From Methanocrinis alkalitolerans (GTDB taxonomy: Archaea; Halobacteriota; Methanosarcinia; Methanotrichales; Methanotrichaceae): a stretch of 51,464 bases of DNA. Position 1 is the stretch's first letter; each line of letters begins with the position of its first letter. The notes under the pieces are model-generated. The model was not told the DNA's origin, ran no database searches, and saw only the letters and a program-made list of their open reading frames with translations. Shown one piece after another: positions 1 to 8,866 of this stretch. Both the position numbers and the translations under genes were made by a program. The stretch is from assembly GCF_029167205.1 (NCBI RefSeq), contig NZ_JARFPL010000017.1, positions 1 to 51,464 on the forward strand. Reading direction: 5' to 3'.

Positions 1-1873
1 GATCGGAGTCTTCGACTTCCTCTTCCTGATAAGTCCCGTTGGCCTTTGCTGTGTTGCTGTACTGTCCGACCGAAGCCGTCCCGGTCTTGGTGAACGTCTT
101 GCTTTCGCCGACGTTCAGGTTGATGGGACCTGCTACGGGACCGATGACGTCGTCGGTCACGTAGACTTCTGTGAGAGGAACGTTACCCGTGTTGGTGACC
201 ACATAAGTCCAGGTCACCAGGTCTCCTGAGTTCAGAACGGGTCCCGTCGGAGAATCGGCATCTTGACCGTTCGTCGCCTTCTCGATGGATATAGAAGGTT
301 CAGGAACAACTAGGTAGTTGGATGCGGTTACATATGCTTTGCCAATACAAATAGGTCCACTGACGGAATAATAGCAAACTTCCTGCCCCGCCTTGATCGC
401 TGCATCGACGGTTCCGGTCACCCACTCACCATCTAGAACGAACCAGAAATCTGTGCACGTCCCTTTTTCAATAGGGATATCGAACTTGATCCCAGTAACC
501 CCGGTTGTTGGATCCCGTCCAATCGCATATTTATGTGAGGCGCTCAGCACTTTTATGCTACAGCCTGATAAAGTGACCTGTTCAGGATCTATTGTATACT
601 CCCAACCCTCGCCGGGATCATCTTCACTTATATAATAAGTTCCGAAAGGCAGATTGCTGAAGGTGTATTTTCCACCGTCACAGCCGAAGGTGGCACAATC
701 TTCTTGGGGGCCGTCGATACAAATTTTGAACTCTGTCTCACCATCACAATCCCCAACCACGGCCTTGGTCACCTCGATGCTGCCGCTGGTGCTGACCTCC
801 AGCTCCACCGTCCAGTGGCTTATATCAAATGGAGCATTATCTGTGGCACAAACCCTATAATCGAATCTGGTATTGTTACCGACAGTCGTCTTGCCGTTAA
901 AGGTTACGTTATATTGATCGCAGGGACTCACTGAACTGCTGAGGTAATGGGTCGGATCGGTGTCAACGACCTCTTTACCATCATAAGTTCCTTTAGCCGT
1001 ACCGACTTTTTTGTTTTGGCCCGCCACCGCAGTTCCCGTGGCCTCATAGGTCCATGTCTCGTCGGGATCCAGGATGCCGTCATTATTGGTATCACCGCCT
1101 ACATAGATCGGGGTCATACCCTGATCGTCGGTGACGACCACGTTGGCTAGGGGTACGTTGCCGGTATTTTTAACCACATAAGTCCAGGTGATCGTGGATC
1201 CCACCGCGACGACGGGACCTGTCTCGGTATCAGCATCTTCACCGTTCGTCGCCTTCTCGATATCGATGCTCGGGATATCCGGGCAGTCGATCACCAAAGT
1301 CAGATAATTGCCTCTTCTCCCCGTGGACGAGGTTCTATCTTTAGATATTTGTATATGAGCCTCAAAGCTATAGGTTCCTTCAGGAAGGGAAAATGAAGCT
1401 TCATAACCGATAAGGGTATTGCCACTGTACACCCACATGAAGTCGGGAGGGGTTCCATCGTTCCCTGATTTGCCGCTAACTCGAGGGCTATTACCCAGAT
1501 CGTAAACCTTGATCCAGGCGTCATCAGCTTTCTTGAGTGGGATATAATTTTCATCCCTCAGAACTAAGGCATATAATACATTCTTGTCGCAGTCGTAGCG
1601 CAAATAAAGCTTCGATAAAATTACAGCATTAGGCTTATTTGGGTTTCCTGCTTCCCACATATATGCGAAGAAGTCGTTAGAAAGGGCCCATTCGTCATAA
1701 CTGCCGTCTACAACAGCTGAACCGTAGGTAGGCTCGTTCAGGGGAGCAACGACTGCAGATCCTGTAGTGACCACGAATCCCAAAACCGCTGTTATAAGAA
1801 CTGATAGAATAGAAATATTTTTTACGCCGCATAAAGCATGATCCGGTCGGCTTATATCAAAGTGGATTCTCAT
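1..1873 (-). CDS. Exported DUF11-repeat surface protein, C-terminus cut by window edge
   Basis: An open frame runs from an ATG at 1873 leftwards off the window edge (about 624 codons seen, no stop), so the gene is incomplete. A GAGGG lies about 7 nt before the ATG. The N-terminus has a hydrophobic export segment around residues 19-40 ending near TTGSAVVAP. Next come a domain of about 150 residues that I do not recognise (VDGSYDEWALSNDF near its start), a DUF11-like Ig-type repeat (SIDIEKATNGEDADTETGPV, ITWTYVVKNTGNVPLANV), a SpaA/prealbumin-like segment (SIEVTKAVVGDCDGETEF through LPFGTYYISEDDPG), and a second DUF11-like repeat with the same ATNGQDAD and TWTYVVTNTGNVPL signatures. Such modules build archaeal cell-surface and adhesion proteins. 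The anchor cannot be seen because the C-terminus is missing. A surface role is inferred from these domains and from the neighbouring exported proteins. Confidence 0.85.
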   Translation of the reverse strand, partial: MRIHFDISRPDHALCGVKNISILSVLITAVLGFVVTTGSAVVAPLNEPTYGSAVVDGSYDEWALSNDFFAYMWEAGNPNKPNAVILSKLYLRYDCDKNVLYALVLRDENYIPLKKADDAWIKVYDLGNSPRVSGKSGNDGTPPDFMWVYSGNTLIGYEASFSLPEGTYSFEAHIQISKDRTSSTGRRGNYLTLVIDCPDIPSIDIEKATNGEDADTETGPVVAVGSTITWTYVVKNTGNVPLANVVVTDDQGMTPIYVGGDTNNDGILDPDETWTYEATGTAVAGQNKKVGTAKGTYDGKEVVDTDPTHYLSSSVSPCDQYNVTFNGKTTVGNNTRFDYRVCATDNAPFDISHWTVELEVSTSGSIEVTKAVVGDCDGETEFKICIDGPQEDCATFGCDGGKYTFSNLPFGTYYISEDDPGEGWEYTIDPEQVTLSGCSIKVLSASHKYAIGRDPTTGVTGIKFDIPIEKGTCTDFWFVLDGEWVTGTVDAAIKAGQEVCYYSVSGPICIGKAYVTASNYLVVPEPSISIEKATNGQDADSPTGPVLNSGDLVTWTYVVTNTGNVPLTEVYVTDDVIGPVAGPINLNVGESKTFTKTGTASVGQYSNTAKANGTYQEEEVEDSD

Positions 1874-1923
1874 GAGCTTACCCTCTGAATTCAAAGATCA
1901 GTACTAGAAGTAAGGAGTTCAGA

Positions 1924-1931
1924 TATTTAAC
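1924..1931 (-). promoter_or_regulatory. TATA-like element upstream of the DUF11 protein gene
   Basis: On the minus strand a TTAAATAT-like stretch lies about 55 nt before the ATG at 1873, a reasonable distance for an archaeal TATA box with a short leader. The 1874-2220 interval separates two divergent genes and otherwise shows only this and the beta-helix promoter. Confidence 0.4.
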
Positions 1932-2181
1932 GATTTGCAGCTACCGGTCCTATTCGTCGATTTAACACCTCAATGAATTCTCATTATACTTCAATGTTTG
2001 ATTATTGTCAAGAACCTCCAGTCCAGCATTCATCCTCATTCATCCTATATCGCCCGCCACTGGATCAATTAGCGATGTAGAAGAGAGGCTTAACGATCTA
2101 ATATGCATAACTTTACTTCATGGCTACACGGGACCTGCTTTGTATAGGGCGATCATCCTCTGCTCTATCCCACAAGGTAAG

Positions 2182-2189
2182 TTAATAAA
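2182..2189 (+). promoter_or_regulatory. TATA box of first beta-helix gene
   Basis: TTAATAAA begins exactly 39 nt before the ATG at 2221. The paralogous gene at 5852 has TTAATAA starting exactly 39 nt before its own ATG. The shared spacing supports both the promoter and the start-codon choice. Confidence 0.6.
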
Positions 2190-2220
2190 CCGCGAGAAAC
2201 TATTGGGATATGTGATTTCC

Positions 2221-3981
2221 ATGCTCAGATTCCCGACTTCCATCTTGCTGATACTGATGACGGCAAACCTCGGGGCGGGTGCTGCCACCATTTTTGTCGA
2301 CGGTGCAGGCTCCGGAGACTTCACGAGTATCCAGGACGCCATAGACGCCTCCGAGGAGGGCGACTTGATCCTCGTCCTGAACGGGACGTACCGCGAGAAT
2401 CTGGTGGTGGATAAACAGATCGGCCTCCTTGGAGTGGGGCAGCCTATAGTCGAAGGCGGGGCTGGATCAGCCCCTATCATCACAATAAATGCGAGCGGTG
2501 TCGTTTTGGATGGTTTCATCTTAGCCGGAAGCACCAATGAGAGCAGCGATGGCGGTGCGGTTCTTGTTTTATCGGATGGCTCCAAAATCCTGAACAACAC
2601 CATATCATCCTCTTTGAGTCACGGCATCTGTGTCCTCAACTCAAAGGATCATATGATATACGGCAATATGATCAGCGGGAGCTTCAAGGCTGGGATAAGG
2701 TTTGCCGGAGCTAACGATAGCCAGATCGCGGCAAATGAGATACATCAAAATGCGTACGGAATATTTGTCGAGGACTCCTCCAGCAACTGGATCTCGAACT
2801 GCGGGGTTTGGGGCAACGGCGCAGACGGGATCTCCATCGAATCCTCCCTTTGGAACGAGCTTGTCGGAAACGCGATTCATAACAACTCAGAGAACGGTGT
2901 ATATATCACCAAATCCAGCAACAACATACTCATTTCGAACTGGATTTATGACAATTATGAAAGCGGCATCGACCTTTATGAGTCATCCAACAACATGATC
3001 GTGACAAATACGATCGGAAGAAGCGCTCAGACGGGAATAAACGTCGACTCCAGCGATAACAACGTGATCCTCCTCAACGCCTTATCATATAACGACCTCA
3101 ACGGTATCGCTATACAGGGCTCGAAGTCCAATACAGTATCGGAGAACCTCGTCAAAGAGAACCGCGAGAGCGGCATATCCCTGCGCGACGAGAGCGGTGA
3201 GAACCTGATCACTCTCAACGAGATCTCGGGGAACAAGAGGTACGGCATCGTATTCGACGGTAGCTCCATCAACTATGTTCAGGCCAACAAGATCACAAGA
3301 AATTTGGACGGCATAGTCATCAGGTACTCCCGGGATAACTCCGTCGTCGAGAACGAAATAGATTACAACAATTTCGGCATAAGCCTTGAGTTCACCCAGA
3401 ACGTGGTCGTTTCGACGAACAGCATACAGAACTGCACTCGGGACGGGATCCGTCTACTCCGCTGCGATAACAGCAAGATATATTCCAACAAGGTCCGCGA
3501 GAATATGGCAGACGGGGTCCATATGGTAAAATCAACAGGTACCGTCGTTTCGAGTAACGACATCGATATGAACGGCGAGTACGGGATTCAGGTCCTGGAT
3601 CACTCCGACCATAATCTCTTCATGCTCAACGTCATCCGAAACTCCGGAACTGGCGGCGTATATATCTTCGAAGGAGAGCTCAACATCGTCTTATCAAACG
3701 CCCTGATCGATAACGGCAAGTTCAATGGAAGGGACAACGGCGGTAACAAGTGGCTCAGCAACTCCTACAGCGACTATGCTGGAGAAGAGATAGCCTACAG
3801 AATGGTCCTCGGCCAATACGACGATCGATTTGCCTCCGAACCAGGTGTGGTAGATATAGGCGCAGACCCTTACGAGATATTTGGCCATAGGGGCTCGGTC
3901 ACTCGTGATTATAAGCCTTTCATGAACCACTTTGTAACGCTGGGCGATCGGACACTACCGGGTCCGCCGGGCGATATATAG
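2221..3981 (+). CDS. Exported NosD-like right-handed parallel beta-helix protein, copy 1
   Basis: 586 residues. The frame extends 5' to a TTG at 2005, but the ATG at 2221 is preferred: it aligns with the start of the paralogue at 5852, sits 39 nt after a TATA box, and opens a clean signal peptide (MLRFPTSILLILMTANLGAGA). The mature part begins with a GSGDFTSIQDAIDAS block typical of pectate-lyase-like and CASH/NosD beta-helix proteins. It continues as many short coils with N-rich turns (ENGVYITKSSNN, ESGISLRDESGEN, DGIRLLRCDNSK). The tail has the NosD-like NGRDNGGNKW...SDYAG motif. No catalytic residues of a known polysaccharide lyase are evident, so a structural or carbohydrate-binding surface role is inferred. 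It converges on the pentapeptide-repeat gene at 4059-5228, and the pair recurs at 5852-8801. Confidence 0.85.
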   Translation: MLRFPTSILLILMTANLGAGAATIFVDGAGSGDFTSIQDAIDASEEGDLILVLNGTYRENLVVDKQIGLLGVGQPIVEGGAGSAPIITINASGVVLDGFILAGSTNESSDGGAVLVLSDGSKILNNTISSSLSHGICVLNSKDHMIYGNMISGSFKAGIRFAGANDSQIAANEIHQNAYGIFVEDSSSNWISNCGVWGNGADGISIESSLWNELVGNAIHNNSENGVYITKSSNNILISNWIYDNYESGIDLYESSNNMIVTNTIGRSAQTGINVDSSDNNVILLNALSYNDLNGIAIQGSKSNTVSENLVKENRESGISLRDESGENLITLNEISGNKRYGIVFDGSSINYVQANKITRNLDGIVIRYSRDNSVVENEIDYNNFGISLEFTQNVVVSTNSIQNCTRDGIRLLRCDNSKIYSNKVRENMADGVHMVKSTGTVVSSNDIDMNGEYGIQVLDHSDHNLFMLNVIRNSGTGGVYIFEGELNIVLSNALIDNGKFNGRDNGGNKWLSNSYSDYAGEEIAYRMVLGQYDDRFASEPGVVDIGADPYEIFGHRGSVTRDYKPFMNHFVTLGDRTLPGPPGDI

Positions 3982-4017
3982 GCTGAGTTAGGAGGTATGG
4001 CGAGGTCCCGCCGGGTC

Positions 4018-4022
4018 TTTTT
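4018..4022 (+). terminator. Oligo-T termination signal between convergent genes
   Basis: A T5 run follows a GC-rich stretch (CCCGCCGGGTC) 37 nt after the stop of the first beta-helix gene and before the end of the convergent pentapeptide gene. Oligo-T tracts terminate archaeal transcription; assignment is by position only. Confidence 0.35.
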
Positions 4023-4058
4023 GAGGATGGGATGAGGGATAGGAAGGTCGATGGGACC

Positions 4059-5228
4059 TCACCCTATCGCCTCAAGGTCTCTTTTTAGCTCGTCGTCTAT
4101 CATCGCTCCATCCAGCTTCGCTCTCGATAGGGAGAATAGGGTGAACTGGTCGTACTTCGCCCTGATGAGGTTCGCCCCCGAGAGGTCGGCTCCCGTCATT
4201 TCGACGGACAATAAGGTCGCGCTTCGGAGGTCGGCACCGGTGAGGTTGGCATTGGTCAGGTATGTCCTGTCGATGGTGGCGTCCCTCAGAAACGCCCCTG
4301 AGAGGTCGACGCCCCGCAGGTCCAGCCCCAGTAGATAAGCCCTCCCCAACTTGGCGTTGCTCAAGTTCGATTTTATCAGCCGGACCGCGGTGAGGTCGGC
4401 GTCGGTAAGATCGGCTTGCGAGAGGTCTGCGCCGGTGAGGTCGGCGTAGGATAGCTTCGTTCCCCGGAGGGTAGATCGGGCGAGCTTCGCCTCCGTCAGG
4501 TCGGCGTAGGCGAAGAGGGCCCAGTTGAGGTTCGCGTCGGTGAGGTTGGCCCTCATGAGGTAGGCCCTTGAAAAGTCGGAGTCTGATAGGTCTGATCCCG
4601 ATAGATCGGCTCCGTAGAACTCAGCCCTCGAAAACTGGCCCCGGTTGAGGTAGCTTCCTTTCATCTCGGCCCAGTTCATATGGGCTCCGACGAAGTTGCC
4701 ACCGATGAGGTAAACTCCGATCATCGTCGCCCCGGTGAGGTCGGTGCGAAAGAGCCGCGCGTTGGTCAGATCCGCCCCGGTGAGGTCGGCGTCGGTGAGG
4801 TCGGCTCGGGTAAGATCCGCCTTGGCGAGGGTAGCATCTTTGAGCCTCGCCTCCGAGATCTTTGCACCCCAAAGCTTAGACTCCGAGAGGTCGGCTTCAT
4901 CGAGGTCTGATCCGCTCAGGTCGGCGGCTGAGAGGTCAGCTTTAACTAGGTTCGCCTTGGTGAGGTTTGCGCCAGAAAGCCATGCAGATATGAGGTATGC
5001 GCTCTCGAGATCTGCCCCGGTGAGATCTCTCCCCCTCAAATCCGACTGGTTCAAATTTGCTCCTCTCATATCGAGGTCGGAGAGGTTGACGTATCTCAGG
5101 TCAACCGGATCGGATAGCCTCTCATCTTTGATCAGCGGTTCGGAGGCGGTTCCAGAAAGACAGAGGATTAGCGATACGACCGTGATAAATTTTAGCGATT
5201 TGAAGATATAAATGCGGATTCCTGTCAT
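4059..5228 (-). CDS. Exported pentapeptide-repeat protein, copy 1
   Basis: 389 residues. After a hydrophobic signal segment (around residues 10-27, FITVVSLILCLSG) almost the whole protein is tandem A(D/N)LXX pentapeptides (ADLTRADLTDADLTGADL and similar), the signature of a right-handed quadrilateral beta-helix. One part in mid-protein (FRTDLTGATMIGVYLIGGNF, then HMNWAEMKGSYLN) is less regular and may break the solenoid. The tail is DELKRDLEAIG. GAGAGGTTC lies just upstream of the ATG, as in the second copy. Pentapeptide proteins include gyrase-protecting DNA mimics, but those are cytoplasmic. The signal peptide here points to the cell surface. No molecular function can be assigned. It converges with the beta-helix gene, and the C-terminal two thirds is nearly identical to copy 2 at 7635-8801. 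Confidence 0.88.
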   Translation of the reverse strand: MTGIRIYIFKSLKFITVVSLILCLSGTASEPLIKDERLSDPVDLRYVNLSDLDMRGANLNQSDLRGRDLTGADLESAYLISAWLSGANLTKANLVKADLSAADLSGSDLDEADLSESKLWGAKISEARLKDATLAKADLTRADLTDADLTGADLTNARLFRTDLTGATMIGVYLIGGNFVGAHMNWAEMKGSYLNRGQFSRAEFYGADLSGSDLSDSDFSRAYLMRANLTDANLNWALFAYADLTEAKLARSTLRGTKLSYADLTGADLSQADLTDADLTAVRLIKSNLSNAKLGRAYLLGLDLRGVDLSGAFLRDATIDRTYLTNANLTGADLRSATLLSVEMTGADLSGANLIRAKYDQFTLFSLSRAKLDGAMIDDELKRDLEAIG

Positions 5229-5851
5229 GTTGAACCTCTCGCTGAATCTATGATTATAATTAACTATATATGGATTTTCTGATCCGTCGTCGGATACGCT
5301 GACGCTTCTGGGATACTGTCACGTGCAGGACCTCGTCGGGATTGTTTAACCCCTTGAACTTTTGTACTCAGCCCCCATCCCTTCTGAAGGGATCTCCAGT
5401 TAAGGCCAGATTGAAGCTGACACGCCTCAACTCTGTCCTCTTATCTGCTCTTCGATCTTATCAGGGTTCTTTTATAAACCCTTTCTGGAAGCTTCTTCAT
5501 CCGGCATGCCGTTCTCTACATCTCCAGCGTCACAGAGGCTATACCATCCTGGGCACAATAAAAGTTGCTGTCGATCTCATGGACCTCGAGCTTCTCTTCT
5601 TCATAATCTTCCTGGTGAAGAGTGGCGGTGATTTCTCCAATACAACAGGCCTCAAACGGGTCTTCCGGATGCTTCAGATTCCTCCATATCGATAGCCATA
5701 TTGAGGGCTGCTGCCATCCTGGCGAGACTCTGGCCACCCCTACTCATCCGCTACTATGATCGTCATCATCATCTGATCTCATATGATGCTGAGCCAAAAA
5801 GAAGCGAACAGATTAATAAGTAGCGTTTGACTATTTGAGCAGGTGATTCTC
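5229..5851. other. Gene-poor interval between the two cassettes, with a possible decayed gene
   Basis: Between the two cassettes no gene is convincing. On the minus strand around 5520-5760 two adjacent frames each give protein-like sequence (ARMAAALNMAIDMEESEASG in one, EITATLHQEDYEEEKLEVHE in the other), as in a frameshifted relic. I do not recognise the family. The right end carries the promoter of the second beta-helix gene (TTAATAA at 5813-5819). Confidence 0.3.
5813..5819 (+). promoter_or_regulatory. TATA box of second beta-helix gene
   Basis: TTAATAA begins 39 nt before the ATG at 5852, the same spacing as in the first copy. AGGTGA at 5841-5846 is a Shine-Dalgarno sequence 5 nt before that ATG. 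Confidence 0.6.
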
Positions 5852-7549
5852 ATGCTCAGATGCCTAACTTCCTTATTGCTGGTTCTGATGTTAGCTACCG
5901 TTGGAGCCGGCTCCAACGCCTTTCTCGTCGACTGCGCAGGCTCCGGAGACTTCACCAAGATCCAGGACGCCATAGACGCCTCCGAGGCCGGCGGCGAGGT
6001 AATTGTCTTGAACGGAACGTACCGTGAGAACCTGGTCGTCGATAGGTCCATCACCCTTCTGGCCGATGGGAGGCCGGTCGTAGAAGGTGACGATACGATG
6101 GAGCCTATCATCGTCATCAATGCCAGCGGGGTCGTCGTTGATGGGTTCGTCCTCGCCGGCGGCTCCTATGACCGCTCTCTTGAGACGGTCGAGTGCGATT
6201 CCGCCGCCGTCCTGGTCCTCTCCGACGGCTCCAGGATCATAAACAACACTATATCCGGCTCCCCGGGTCACGGCATCTTCATCCAGAACTCCACCGGCCA
6301 CCTCGTATCGGCGAACAAGATCCACGACAACCTTCTGGCGGGAATCCGGCTCTTTGGCGTGAATAGCAGCGCCATCGAGACCTCTGAAGTACATCGGAAC
6401 GCCTATGGCATATTCATCGAGAACTCCCAGGAGAACTGGATATCAAATAGCGAAGTGTGGGGGAACGGAGCCGACGGCATCACCATCGCGGAGTCCTACA
6501 GAAACGAGTTTTCATCAAACTCGATCCACAACAACTCAGAGAACGGCGTACATCTATCAGAGTCGAATAACAACATATTCGTGGCGAATAGAATAAGGGA
6601 TTGCGAAAATAGCGGGATCGACATCTACAGGTCTGATAGCAACATGATCACGATGCAGACCATCGAGATCTGCGACGAGATGGGGATCAACATAGACTCC
6701 AGCAAGAACAACGTCATCGTCCAGAACGTCCTATCAGATAACGATCTCAGCGGAATCGCATATCGTGGATCAAGCTTCAACACCGTCTCGAAGAATGTGA
6801 TCAGGAACAATCGCGAAAGCGGCATCTCCCTCCGGGGTGAGAGCGAACATAACCTGATCATGAAGAACGATGTATCGGGGAACAAGAGGTACGGCCTCGT
6901 CTTGGACGATAGCGACCTGAACTTCGTCCAGGAGAACGAGATCCGAAGGAACGGCGACGGCGTCATCATTCGATATTCAAGCGACGTCTACATCGTCGAG
7001 AACGAGATCGAAGATAACGTCTTCGGCGTAAGCCTCGAGTTCGTCCATAACGCCGCCGTCTCTAAGAACCATATCGCCAACAGCACCCGAGACGGGATCC
7101 GCCTCCTCCGCTGCGATAACGGCAAGATATATGGAAACAGTATCAATAATAGCGTCGCAGACGGGGTCCATGTTCTCAGATCGACGGGGACCGTCGTCTC
7201 TGATAACGATATCCATGAAAGCGGCGAGTACGGAATCCAGGTTCTTGACGAGAGCAGCGAGAACCTGTTCATGACGAACCTGATAAGAGACTCTGGGCTC
7301 GGGGGCATTTATATGTTTCATGGCGAGCTCAACCTCATCATGTCCAACGCCCTCATCGATAACGGCAAGTTCAACGGGCGAGATAACGGCGGAAATCGGT
7401 GGATAGGAAACCATTACAGCGACTACGCCTGTAAAGAGATGATCGGGACGATGATAGGCATGGAGCCCTACGAGATCCAAGGCCAGAGGGGTGCGGTCAC
7501 ATTTGATCATCGGCCGTTCTTAAACTACCGGATTCTGTTGGGCCGATAA
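5852..7549 (+). CDS. Exported NosD-like right-handed parallel beta-helix protein, copy 2
   Basis: 565 residues, starting at the ATG at 5852. An in-frame GTG at 5843 falls inside the AGGTGA ribosome-binding site and is rejected. The signal peptide is MLRCLTSLLLVLMLATVGAGS. The body matches copy 1 along its whole length: GSGDFTKIQDAIDAS at the start, repeated coils with N-rich turns (ENGVHLSESNNN, ESGISLRGESEHN, DGIRLLRCDNGK), and the NGRDNGGNRW...HYSDYA tail. By eye identity is well over half, clearly lower than between the two pentapeptide partners. Copy 2 has an extra short segment near residue 113 (SLETVECDSA) and a shorter tail. It converges on the second pentapeptide gene at 7635. A secreted or surface solenoid is inferred; enzymatic activity cannot be judged. 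Confidence 0.85.
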   Translation: MLRCLTSLLLVLMLATVGAGSNAFLVDCAGSGDFTKIQDAIDASEAGGEVIVLNGTYRENLVVDRSITLLADGRPVVEGDDTMEPIIVINASGVVVDGFVLAGGSYDRSLETVECDSAAVLVLSDGSRIINNTISGSPGHGIFIQNSTGHLVSANKIHDNLLAGIRLFGVNSSAIETSEVHRNAYGIFIENSQENWISNSEVWGNGADGITIAESYRNEFSSNSIHNNSENGVHLSESNNNIFVANRIRDCENSGIDIYRSDSNMITMQTIEICDEMGINIDSSKNNVIVQNVLSDNDLSGIAYRGSSFNTVSKNVIRNNRESGISLRGESEHNLIMKNDVSGNKRYGLVLDDSDLNFVQENEIRRNGDGVIIRYSSDVYIVENEIEDNVFGVSLEFVHNAAVSKNHIANSTRDGIRLLRCDNGKIYGNSINNSVADGVHVLRSTGTVVSDNDIHESGEYGIQVLDESSENLFMTNLIRDSGLGGIYMFHGELNLIMSNALIDNGKFNGRDNGGNRWIGNHYSDYACKEMIGTMIGMEPYEIQGQRGAVTFDHRPFLNYRILLGR

Positions 7550-7634
7550 GGGTGAGATAGGTCGATGAGATGGTGGATTGATTGGGGGGCGATAGATCGG
7601 GGCCACGCCGAAAATCGCCTCCTGCCCCATCACC

Positions 7635-8801
7635 TCATCCGAGGGCTTCAAGGTCTCTTCTCAGCTCGTCGTCGATGAGGGCCCCCTCCAGATTCGCCTT
7701 GGAGAGGGAGAACAAGGTGAACTGGTCGACCTTCGCCCTGATGAGGTTCGCTCCCGAGAGGTCGGCCCCCGTCATCTCCACAGACGAGAGGGTGGCTCCC
7801 CTGAGGTCGGCACCGGTGAGGTTGGCGTTGGTGAGGTACGTCCTGTCGATGGTGGCGTCCCTCAGAAACGCCCCCGAGAGGTCGACTCCCCGCAGGTCCA
7901 GTCCCAGTAGATAAGCCCTCCCCAACTTGGCGTCGCTCAAGTTCGATTTTATCAGCCTGACGGCGGTGAGGTCGGCGTCGGTGAGGTCGGCTTGCGAGAG
8001 GTCTGCGCCGGTGAGGTCGGCGTAGGATAGCTTCGTTCCCCGGAGGGTAGATCGAGCCAATTTCGCCTCCGTCAGGTCCGCATAGGCGAATAGGGCCCAG
8101 TTCAGGTTCGAGTCGGTGAGGTTGGCCCTCATGAGGTAGGCTCTTGAAAAGTCGGAGTCCGAGAGGTCAGAGCCCGATAGGTCTGTCCCGTAGAACTCGG
8201 CCCTGGAGAACTGGCCGCGGTTGAGGTAGCTTCCTTTCATCTCGGCCCAGTTCATATGGGCTCCGACGAAGTTGCCGCCGATGAGGTAAACTCCGATCAT
8301 CGTCGCCCCGGTGAGGTCGGTGCGAAAGAGCCGGGCGTTGGTCATGTCCGCCCCGGTGAAGTCGGTGTCGGTTAGGTCGGCTCGGGTAAGATCCGCCTTG
8401 GCGAGGGTGGCATCTTTGAGCATCGCCTCTGAGAGCTTCGCTCCCCAGAGGTTCGCCTCCGAGAGGTCGGCTTCGGTGAGGTCGGCGCCCGATAAGTCCG
8501 CCCCCGAGAGGTCCGCCCCTGCGAGGTTGGTTTTGGTGAGGTTTGCGGCTACAAGCCACGCTGATATGAGGTAAGCGCTCTTGAGATCTGCCCCGGCGAG
8601 ATAAGCGCCGGATAGATCAGACTGGTTCAAATTGGCGCCGCTGAGGTCGAGGCCTGAGAGGTTGGTGGATCTCAGATCTGCCCTATCGGATACCGATAGC
8701 GTCTCATCACCAACTGAGCCGACTCCAGAAAGGCAGAGGATGAGCGATACGACTGCTATAAATTTCATCGACCTTGCTATAGGAATGCGGATTTTTTTCA
8801 T
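7635..8801 (-). CDS. Exported pentapeptide-repeat protein, copy 2
   Basis: 388 residues. The frame opens at 8882, but the ATG at 8801 is chosen: it aligns with the start of copy 1 (MKKIRIPIARSMKF against MTGIRIYIFKSLKF) and has the same GAGAGGTTC upstream. Using 8882 would also overlap the next gene. A signal segment (FIAVVSLILCLSG) is followed by continuous A(D/N)LXX pentapeptides to the tail DELRRDLEALG. From KDATLAKADL to the C-terminus it differs from copy 1 at only about 15 of roughly 255 residues, and the DNA is also close at silent sites. The N-terminal third is more divergent. This pattern points to recent duplication or gene conversion confined to part of the cassette. A surface quadrilateral beta-helix is inferred from sequence; function is unknown. 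Confidence 0.88.
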   Translation of the reverse strand: MKKIRIPIARSMKFIAVVSLILCLSGVGSVGDETLSVSDRADLRSTNLSGLDLSGANLNQSDLSGAYLAGADLKSAYLISAWLVAANLTKTNLAGADLSGADLSGADLTEADLSEANLWGAKLSEAMLKDATLAKADLTRADLTDTDFTGADMTNARLFRTDLTGATMIGVYLIGGNFVGAHMNWAEMKGSYLNRGQFSRAEFYGTDLSGSDLSDSDFSRAYLMRANLTDSNLNWALFAYADLTEAKLARSTLRGTKLSYADLTGADLSQADLTDADLTAVRLIKSNLSDAKLGRAYLLGLDLRGVDLSGAFLRDATIDRTYLTNANLTGADLRGATLSSVEMTGADLSGANLIRAKVDQFTLFSLSKANLEGALIDDELRRDLEALG

Positions 8802-8866
8802 CTCGAACCTCTCGCTGAATCTTCGGCCATATCTGACTGCGATTACGGGGTTTCTGGTGGAGCTTG

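Noticed and set aside
2005..2220. 72-codon N-terminal extension of the first beta-helix protein
   Set aside because: Starts at TTG without ribosome-binding site, spans the TATA box, and puts the signal peptide internal; the paralogue lacks it.
4059..8801. Pentapeptide repeats as gyrase-protection (Qnr-like) proteins
   Set aside because: Both have N-terminal signal peptides, which places them outside the cytoplasm, and no gyrase or toxin gene is adjacent.
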